Below are positions 22,295-27,707 of a DNA stretch of 27,707 nucleotides, piece after piece (position 1 is the stretch's first letter; each line of letters starts with the position of its first letter). The translations under genes and the position numbers were made by a program. Under the pieces are notes generated by a model, which saw only the letters and a list, made by a program, of their open reading frames with translations, did no database searches and was not told the DNA's origin. This DNA is from DATKDP01 sp035546335 (GTDB lineage Bacteria > Acidobacteriota > Thermoanaerobaculia > Gp7-AA8), in assembly GCA_035546335.1 (NCBI GenBank), contig DATKDP010000012.1:1-27707 (forward strand). Reading direction: 5' to 3'.

Positions 22295-23350
22295 TCACTC
22301 GGAATTGGAGTCCCGGTGCGGTGTTTCGAGCGTGCGCTCGATTCCCCTGTCTCGCTCGATTCGCTCGATTCGCTCGAACAGCTCCGGAAGGCGGCGCAGC
22401 AGCGCTTCGCTGCGAAGGTGCTCCCGCAGCGGCCGCGCAGGAGAGCCGGCAATGGTGATCGGTCCCTTCCAGCTCTTGGTGACCTGGGCACGCGCCGCCA
22501 CCTGCACCCGCGAACCGATCTCGAGATGTCCGTGAAGCCCCGACTGTCCGGCGAGGATCGAGTAGTCTCCGACCTCAGTGGAGCCGGCAACCCCGCTCTG
22601 GGACACCACGAGACAGTGATGACCGATCCGGACGTTGTGACCGATCTGCACGAGGTTGTCGATCTTCGTTCCCTCGCCGATCACCGTCTCTCCGAGTGCA
22701 CCGCGATCGATCGTCGTTCCCGCACCGATCTCCACATCATCCTCGATTCGCACGATCCCGATCTGCGGGATCTTGTGATGCCTGCCGTCGTGGGTGGCAA
22801 AGCCGAACCCATCCGATCCGATCACTGCATTCGAATGAATGACGCAGTTCCTTCCGACGATCGTTCCATACCGGATACTGGCGTTGGAGTGGACCACCGA
22901 TCCCTCACCGATGGTCGTTCCGGCGCCGATGACGCTGCCGTCGAAGATTGTCACGTCATCCCCGATCACGGCTCCGGCGCCGATCGAGACGAACGCGCCG
23001 ATTCGGGCGTTCCTGCCGATGGTCGCACCGGGATCGATCGCTGCAGCGGGTGAGATCCCTTCGGGACGAGGAATCTCCGAGAACCAGCGCTGCAACACCT
23101 GGGAGAGCGCGAAGTAGGGATCGCGAACACGGATGAAGCGAGGCGAGTGCGCAGCGAAGCTCTCGGAAACGAGAATCGCCGCAGCGCGCGTCGATTCGAG
23201 CAGGTGCTCGTACTTCGGGCTCGAAAGAAAGCTGAGGTCGCGCTCGCTCGCATCAGCGAGAGGCTTCACGCCTTCGATCAGCTGCGATCGTTCCCCCTCG
23301 AATACGCCTTCGACGAGGCTGACGATCTCGCCGGCTGTCAGCTTCGACAT
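22295..23350 (-). CDS. lpxD: UDP-3-O-acylglucosamine N-acyltransferase LpxD
   Basis: Third step of lipid A synthesis, adding the N-linked hydroxyacyl chain. The 351-residue protein has an N-terminal uridine-binding domain (about 1-98, with RDLSFLSSPKY), a long left-handed beta-helix (about 100-310) with regular hexapeptides, and a C-terminal charged helix. GSDGFGFA (178-185) is the family signature. Catalytic histidine is H238 in LVQIGHNVRIGHH. The C-terminal helix is rich in repeated RIE/RIER steps. ATG 23350 begins the canonical N-terminus. The gene follows a 308-bp repeat-rich gap after skp and couples to fabZ. Confidence 0.96.
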   Translation of the reverse strand: MSKLTAGEIVSLVEGVFEGERSQLIEGVKPLADASERDLSFLSSPKYEHLLESTRAAAILVSESFAAHSPRFIRVRDPYFALSQVLQRWFSEIPRPEGISPAAAIDPGATIGRNARIGAFVSIGAGAVIGDDVTIFDGSVIGAGTTIGEGSVVHSNASIRYGTIVGRNCVIHSNAVIGSDGFGFATHDGRHHKIPQIGIVRIEDDVEIGAGTTIDRGALGETVIGEGTKIDNLVQIGHNVRIGHHCLVVSQSGVAGSTEVGDYSILAGQSGLHGHLEIGSRVQVAARAQVTKSWKGPITIAGSPARPLREHLRSEALLRRLPELFERIERIERDRGIERTLETPHRDSNSE

Positions 23351-23375
23351 GGTCGCGCATTGTATGCCACTGGCA

Positions 23376-23401
23376 GTGAAGGGTGAAGGGTGAAGGGTGA
23401 A
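23376..23401 (+). repeat. Heptamer tandem repeat GTGAAGG (3.7 units)
   Basis: Three exact GTGAAGG units and a partial fourth. On the opposite strand this reads CCTTCAC, the same family as the larger array at 23586-23655, so the two arrays are inverted relative to each other across the gap. Confidence 0.85.
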
Positions 23402-23410
23402 CCGAAGCGG

Positions 23411-23441
23411 CCGGTGGTGAGCGCCTGAGCGCTACCACCGG
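23411..23441. other. Stem-loop in the skp-lpxD gap
   Basis: CCGGTGGTGAGCGC (23411-23424) pairs with GCGCTACCACCGG (23429-23441) around a 4-nt loop, with one bulged base. It is a stable GC-rich hairpin. In the direction of lpxD transcription it has no U-tract, so it looks more like an RNA-processing or attenuation structure or repeat than a full terminator. Confidence 0.55.
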
Positions 23442-23585
23442 ATCATGACGGTGGAGGAGTCGACGGAGAACCCGGGGATGCGGAGGCTGCGCAGGCGCCA
23501 GCGCGGGAACACGAAGGCGCCAAAGATTGCAACAAGGTGAGGGTGAAGGGAAGGAGTGAGACTCAGGAACGCCCGGTCTTCAGCC

Positions 23586-23655
23586 TTCACTCTTCACCCT
23601 TCACTCTTCACCCTTCACCCTTCACTCTTCACCCTTCACTCTTCACTCTTCACTC
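23586..23655 (+). repeat. Heptamer tandem array TTCAC(T/C)C, ten units
   Basis: Ten consecutive 7-bp units alternate between TTCACTC and TTCACCC in the order T C T C C T C T T T at the variable base, ending 3 bp before the skp stop. On the minus strand it reads as purine-rich GAGTGAA/GGGTGAA units, immediately downstream of skp. Polypurine tracts of this kind can slip and vary in number between strains. Confidence 0.9.
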
Positions 23656-23658
23656 TTC

Positions 23659-24189
23659 TTATTTCGCCGCCTGCTTCTGAGCCATCTCGTTGAAGCGCTT
23701 GATGACGACGTCGGTGATGTCGATCGCCTCGGATGCGTAGACGAGGCCGGCCTCGAACTTGTTGAAGATGACGGCGAAGCCCATCTCCTTTCCGAGGTCG
23801 TTGATGATCGGCATGATCCGATCGTTGAGCGCCTGAAGCTCGCGATCGCGCTGTTCCTGAAGCTCGCGATCGGCATCCTGAGCAAACCGCTGCAGGGCGA
23901 TCTTCTTTTCAGAGAACTGCTTCTGCAGCTCGGCGAGCTTGTCGTCCGCGAGGGAGAGACGACGCTGGTTGATCTGCTGCTCGAGCGATGCGATCTCTTC
24001 GCTCATCTTCTGCGCCCTGGCAGCCTTTTCGTCCTGAACTTTCTTGAGCTTCTCGAGAGCCACTTTTCCTGCCGCCGAGTCGACGAGCACTTTCTGCACG
24101 TTGATCACCGCCACACGCGAGGGAGCGCTCTGGGCGAACATCGGCGCTGCAATCACGGCCGTCACCAGAAACATCGACAACTTCTTCAT
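23659..24189 (-). CDS. skp: OmpH/Skp family periplasmic chaperone
   Basis: Holdase that escorts unfolded outer-membrane proteins to the BAM complex. The 176-residue protein has a signal peptide (MKKLSMFLVTAVIAAPMFAQSA, cleavage about 19-22). Next comes the beta strand RVAVINVQKVL, then a long coiled coil (about 40-125) rich in Lys/Glu/Gln that forms the tentacles, and a closing strand region (GFAVIFNKFEAGLVYASEAIDITDVVIK). Size and layout match the family. ATG 24189 has AAGGAGA 5 nt upstream. It is 104 bp downstream of bamA, its normal neighbour. Confidence 0.93.
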   Translation of the reverse strand: MKKLSMFLVTAVIAAPMFAQSAPSRVAVINVQKVLVDSAAGKVALEKLKKVQDEKAARAQKMSEEIASLEQQINQRRLSLADDKLAELQKQFSEKKIALQRFAQDADRELQEQRDRELQALNDRIMPIINDLGKEMGFAVIFNKFEAGLVYASEAIDITDVVIKRFNEMAQKQAAK

Positions 24190-24293
24190 GGATTCTCCTT
24201 CAGATCGAGGCGTCCAGCACCGAGGCTCCGCGTTGATTGACCGTGCCGGGGAGGCTGAATGCCGCCGAGGTTGATTCCTAAATCACAGACATC

Positions 24294-26684
24294 TCAGAAC
24301 GTATTCCCGATCGAGAACTGGAACGACTGAAACTGATCGCCCGGCTGCCGGTCCGGATTGACCGCGTAGATGAACCGCAGTGGAAACTGGAAAACGGGGA
24401 GAAAGATCCGCAGCTCTGCACCCGTAGAATACCGGAGTCTGCTGAAATCCCAATCCTCATGGTAGCCGAATGCGTTTCCCGCATCGGCAAAGAGGACGAA
24501 GCGTAACGGATCGTTCACCCGGATGACATACTCGGCGTTGAAGATCGCCTTCTTGTACCCCCCTACGCGCGAGTCGAATCCGTTCAATTCCTCGAGTGGT
24601 CCGAGTGTGTAGGACTGAAACCCGCGCACCGACTGCTCACCGCCGACGAAGTATCGTTCCGAGCGCGGCACGCAGAGCTGGTTTTCGAACTGCTGCAGGT
24701 CGGCGAAGAGATTGGCGCAGTCCTTCTCCTGCGGAAAGATCTGTCCCGCCTCCACGTTGAAGCTCAACGTGGTGCGACGCGACAGCCGGTGATAGAGCGT
24801 GAAGTTGATCTCGGGCTTGAAAATGTTGATGGTGCCACCGAGCGGCCCGCCGCTGTAGGCGACCGACAGTGCAGTCCGCATGCCGCGCGAGGTGTCGTAG
24901 GGATTGTCGCGTGAGTCGAAGCGGTACGCCGGAACGAAAGTCGAGGAAGTGAACTCGGTGTTGCTGATGGCCGGAAGCGGAATGTTCCCTTCATCGTCCG
25001 GCAGAGGAACGAACTCGGTGTTCTCTTCCACCTTCTGCAGCCCGTAGAGGAACGAGATCGACTCGAAACGATCCACGCGGTAGCCGTAAGCGAGTGTCCC
25101 GCCCTGCCCCCGGCTCTCGAACCCGACCACCTGAGGAAAGACGGTGTTTCGATTGAACACCGAAATCCCGAAACTGTGGGGACGATCCATGAACCATGGA
25201 TCGGCGTAGGAGAGGCTGAAGAAGTCCTGCCGGCGACCGCGCTGGAAGCTCACGCCGATGCTGTCTCCCTCGCCCATGAAGTTTCTCGTCGAGAACTGAA
25301 ACTGACCGAAAAATCCATAGGTCTCGGAGTAGCCGCCACCGAACTGGATGTCGTTCCGCCCTTCCTCCAGCCCCTTGACGACGATGTCGACCGTCTTCGA
25401 TTCGGGATTGACTTTGAAGTCGGGGTTCTCGGTGATCTTGAAGTAGCCCAGCTGTCCGAGCTTGAACATGCTCGCCTTGAAGGTCTCCATGTCCATGATG
25501 TCGCCCTCGTCGAGGAAGATCTCACGGCGGAGCACTTTGTCTTTCGTCGTGGTGTTTCCCTGGAATTCGAGACGCCCGAGGCGGAACTGTTCGCCCTCGA
25601 ACACCTCGATCCGAACGTCGACGACGTTGTTCTCGCGGTCTTCGTACTCCGGATTGATGAACGCGTAGATGTAGCCCTGCCTCGAATAGAGCTCCTGAAA
25701 CGCTTCGATGCGATTCTGGACGGGGCGCCGGCGCAGAACCTCGCCGCTCTTCAGCGGCCAGTTCCCGATGATCTGCTCGTCGGTGTAGACGCTGTTCCCT
25801 CCGATCGAGACGCTTCCGAAGGTGTGAACATCGCCTTCGACGACGGGGATCGAAAGCCTCACTCTGCCCCTCTTCGATCGTCCTACAGTCTCCACACGCG
25901 GATCGCCGAAGCTCACGTCCTTGTAGCCGTAATCGAGATAGTGGTCGCGGACCCGTTCCAGATCCTCCTGCAGCTTCGAGGGGGTGTAGACGTTTTTCTT
26001 CCGGATCCAAGTGACGATGTTGTGCTTCTTCACATCCTTCATCACCGAGCGCAGCCGCCTGTCGGAGAATCTCCGGTTGCCGGTGAAGTCGATTCCAGCG
26101 ACTCTCGCCTTGACCCCCTCCCGGATGTCGAAAACGACTCGCCTCTCGGCGGGCAGCGTCATCTGTTCGGTGCGCGGCTCGATGACCACGCCTTCGAATC
26201 CCGCTTCGGCGTACGCCTTCCGAATCGATTCCGCCGCGCGCCGCACGAGCGTCTGCTCGATCGTGCTTCCGACGTGAAGATTGATCTTGTCGCGCTCGAG
26301 CGCCTCGACGATCTTCGAGGTGTTGAGCTCCTTGTTCCCTCGGTACTCCACCGCTCCGATTCGCGGCCGCTCCACCACGCTCACGCGGACGACGACGCCT
26401 GAATCTCCCTGCTCGGCTCCGATCCGGATGTCGTCGAACAGGCCGGTCTGCCACAGATTGGCGAAGTTCGTCTGGATCATCACCGGATCGTACGGATCGC
26501 CAGGGACGATCCCGAGGTAGACCCGGATGGTGTCGCTGGCAACCGAGGTGTTGCCGACGACCTCGAAGCGCTCGATCGGTTGACCGGCGAGGCTTCGCGA
26601 AGCGCCGGCCGGCGCCTGCGCCTCGAGCGGAAGGGCGATGAAAGCCAGCCCTGCGAGAACCGTAACCGCGAGGAATCGTTTCAT
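24294..26684 (-). CDS. bamA: Outer membrane protein assembly factor BamA
   Basis: Essential Omp85 insertase of the outer membrane. A 796-residue precursor: signal peptide MKRFLAVTVLAGLAFIALPLEAQA, then five POTRA domains (about 36-106, 107-190, 193-283, 287-364, 367-440) and a 16-strand barrel (about 445-796). POTRA boundaries show repeated beta starts such as FEVVGNTSV, VEYRGNKELN, IDFTGNRRFS and LEFQGNTTT. The barrel contains GGEQSVRGFQ, with the VRGF lock motif, and ends in the aromatic C-terminal signal FSIGNTF. I start at ATG 26684 because it opens the signal peptide, although the frame is open to 26891 and the SD is weak. It leads the envelope operon. Confidence 0.96.
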   Translation of the reverse strand: MKRFLAVTVLAGLAFIALPLEAQAPAGASRSLAGQPIERFEVVGNTSVASDTIRVYLGIVPGDPYDPVMIQTNFANLWQTGLFDDIRIGAEQGDSGVVVRVSVVERPRIGAVEYRGNKELNTSKIVEALERDKINLHVGSTIEQTLVRRAAESIRKAYAEAGFEGVVIEPRTEQMTLPAERRVVFDIREGVKARVAGIDFTGNRRFSDRRLRSVMKDVKKHNIVTWIRKKNVYTPSKLQEDLERVRDHYLDYGYKDVSFGDPRVETVGRSKRGRVRLSIPVVEGDVHTFGSVSIGGNSVYTDEQIIGNWPLKSGEVLRRRPVQNRIEAFQELYSRQGYIYAFINPEYEDRENNVVDVRIEVFEGEQFRLGRLEFQGNTTTKDKVLRREIFLDEGDIMDMETFKASMFKLGQLGYFKITENPDFKVNPESKTVDIVVKGLEEGRNDIQFGGGYSETYGFFGQFQFSTRNFMGEGDSIGVSFQRGRRQDFFSLSYADPWFMDRPHSFGISVFNRNTVFPQVVGFESRGQGGTLAYGYRVDRFESISFLYGLQKVEENTEFVPLPDDEGNIPLPAISNTEFTSSTFVPAYRFDSRDNPYDTSRGMRTALSVAYSGGPLGGTINIFKPEINFTLYHRLSRRTTLSFNVEAGQIFPQEKDCANLFADLQQFENQLCVPRSERYFVGGEQSVRGFQSYTLGPLEELNGFDSRVGGYKKAIFNAEYVIRVNDPLRFVLFADAGNAFGYHEDWDFSRLRYSTGAELRIFLPVFQFPLRFIYAVNPDRQPGDQFQSFQFSIGNTF

Positions 26685-27069
26685 CTCAGATAGAGAGCCC
26701 CAACTAGGACGATCGGCAATGGGAAAGGTCACCTGCTGAAGACCAGAAGAACGCGGGACGCATTCTACTGAAACGAAGCGCCTCCCGGCGTGTCTTCCCC
26801 GGGGCACCGCCGTCGAATGCAGTTCGAAAGCCTTCACTGCGAACAGAAATTCCCGGAGGTGGCCCTCCCGGCTACGCAACGAAATGTTCACGAAAATGAG
26901 ACAACTGACTGATCAGAAGGCGGTCTGACTCTTCGTTCGCTCGGGGACCTCGACGGCATGGCGCTGACCATCAGACTCACGACGCTCTTTCGATTCGCAT
27001 GAGGCCTCCGCCAGCCGTCCGAATCAGGTTGAGGCTCTGGACCCACCGCGGGAGTTCATCCGCGCGCCC
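26685..27069. other. 385-bp gap upstream of bamA
   Basis: This space between the clp ATPase stop and bamA should hold the envelope-operon promoter. I see a lone TAGAAT (minus strand, 26767-26762) that could be a -10 with no good -35, and an imperfect hairpin near 26853-26872. Nothing else is convincing. The bamA frame remains open through part of it, but that extension shows no homology. Confidence 0.4.
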
Positions 27070-27707
27070 TCAGTTCGTCATCACGTCGACGCCGGGCGTG
27101 AGCAGGACGATCTCTCCATCCTGGACGGTGAACTCGATTCTCTCGCCGGCCTGCTCTTTGTTGCGGATCAGGTGCTCGGAGAGCTCGTCCTCGATGTGGC
27201 GCTGGATGGCCCGGCGCAGCGGCCGAGCCCCCGAGTTCGTCTCCTGGGAGGCCTTTTCGAGAAGCCAGGCGACCACCGAATCGTCGACCGCGATCTGCAC
27301 TCCCTTGTTCGCCAGCGCGTGGTTGACGTCGTCGATCAGAAGTCTGCAGATGAGCCGGAGCTCGGCATCACCGAGAGGATTGAAGACGATGATGTCGTCG
27401 ATCCGGTTGATGAACTCGGGAGAGAACTGGCGCTTGAGCTCGCTGTTGACGAGCTGCTCGGCATTGCGCTGCTCCGACTCGGACGACTGCTCGCGGAAGC
27501 CGAGCGTTCCCCTGGTCGAGAGGATGCGCGTCCCGAGGTTGGAAGTCATGATGATCAGCGTGTTGCGAAAGTCGACCTGGTTCCCGAGCGAGTCGGTCAG
27601 GATACCGTCCTCCAGAATCTGCAGCAGCAGGTTCGTGATGTCGGGATGCGCCTTCTCGATCTCGTCGAGCAGGACGACGCTGTAGCTCTTGCGGCGCACG
27701 GCCTCGG
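27070..27707 (-). CDS. ClpC/ClpB-type AAA+ ATPase, C-terminal part (5' end beyond right edge)
   Basis: The last ~211 residues of a Hsp100 ATPase: the second AAA+ module from EAVRRKSYSVVLLDEIEKAHPD (Walker B with DE) through the sensor-1 block LIIMTSNLGTR, the arginine-finger region SPEFINRIDDIIVF, and the small D2 domain with sensor 2 (SGARPLRRAIQRHIED). It ends in EIVLLTPGVDVMTN. The layout fits ClpC or ClpB; the N-terminal and middle domains that would decide are outside the window, so ClpP partnership is unknown. The frame enters from the right edge with no start. Confidence 0.9.
   Translation of the reverse strand, partial: EAVRRKSYSVVLLDEIEKAHPDITNLLLQILEDGILTDSLGNQVDFRNTLIIMTSNLGTRILSTRGTLGFREQSSESEQRNAEQLVNSELKRQFSPEFINRIDDIIVFNPLGDAELRLICRLLIDDVNHALANKGVQIAVDDSVVAWLLEKASQETNSGARPLRRAIQRHIEDELSEHLIRNKEQAGERIEFTVQDGEIVLLTPGVDVMTN

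Larger units (their letters stand above)
23351..23658. other. 308-bp non-coding gap between skp and lpxD, repeat-rich
   Basis: In most genomes skp and lpxD are nearly adjacent; here 308 bp separate them. The gap holds a short heptamer array (GTGAAGG, 23376-23401), a strong stem-loop (23411-23441), about 140 bp of unrecognised sequence, and a ten-unit heptamer array in opposite sense (23586-23655). I find no ORF with a credible protein and no promoter that I would defend. Confidence 0.7.

Noticed and set aside
23376..23655. Heptamer arrays considered as a CRISPR array
   Set aside because: Units are 7 bp with no spacers of 25-40 bp and no cas genes nearby.
25176..26402. Antisense frame of 408 codons within bamA
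   Set aside because: Low-complexity acidic translation, the mirror of POTRA and barrel codons.

Overview
The window is GC-rich, densely coded chromosomal DNA from a Gram-negative bacterium. It carries lipid A genes (lpxD, fabZ, lpxA) and outer-membrane assembly genes (bamA, skp). Gene content, the bamA-skp-lpxD-fabZ-lpxA-oxidoreductase order, and palindromic intergenic repeats would fit Acidobacteriota or a deltaproteobacterium-like lineage. This placement is an inference; there is no rRNA or other decisive marker. I see no phage genes, transposase, CRISPR array, tRNA or rRNA.

Layout. (1) 1-1579, minus: 5' part of a CstA-family transporter, running off the left edge. (2) 1685-2146, minus: SixA-type phosphohistidine phosphatase, divergent from argR. 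(3) 2358-9866, plus: arginine cluster argR-argC-argB-argD-argG-argH-argJ, mostly with start/stop overlaps. It covers the route from glutamate to arginine except ornithine carbamoyltransferase (argF). A pair of ARG-box-like operators and a promoter sit on the argR start codon. (4) 9920-10498, plus: Uma2-family (DUF820) nuclease-like gene. (5) 10688-12232, minus: FAD oxidoreductase fused to a Rieske domain, divergent from (6) 12423-13484, plus: a ClpX-like AAA+ unfoldase without the zinc-binding domain. (7) 13768-15302, plus: ubiX and NAD kinase, overlapping. (8) 15515-16177, minus: lytic transglycosylase, divergent from (9) 16342-18030, plus: lipoprotein amidohydrolase. (10) 18133-26684, minus: envelope operon bamA-skp-lpxD-fabZ-lpxA, then a Gfo/Idh/MocA dehydrogenase, an MTA phosphorylase and a PfkB kinase. 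(11) 27070 to the right edge, minus: 3' end of a ClpC/ClpB-type ATPase.

How the genes work together. The arg cluster makes arginine from glutamate under probable ArgR autoregulation. The envelope block couples outer-membrane protein insertion (BamA, Skp) to the first acylations of lipid A (LpxA, LpxD) and to fatty-acid dehydration (FabZ). Two nucleoside/sugar salvage genes are translationally linked to its end. Intergenic spaces between convergent genes hold palindromic repeats, and the skp-lpxD gap holds oppositely oriented heptamer arrays.

Most notable: the tandem ARG boxes on a probably leaderless argR; the ZBD-less ClpX variant with an altered RKH region; a short, arginine-insensitive-looking ArgB beside ArgJ; the Rieske-FAD fusion; and the salvage genes in the lipid A operon. 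I found no clearly new multi-gene system.
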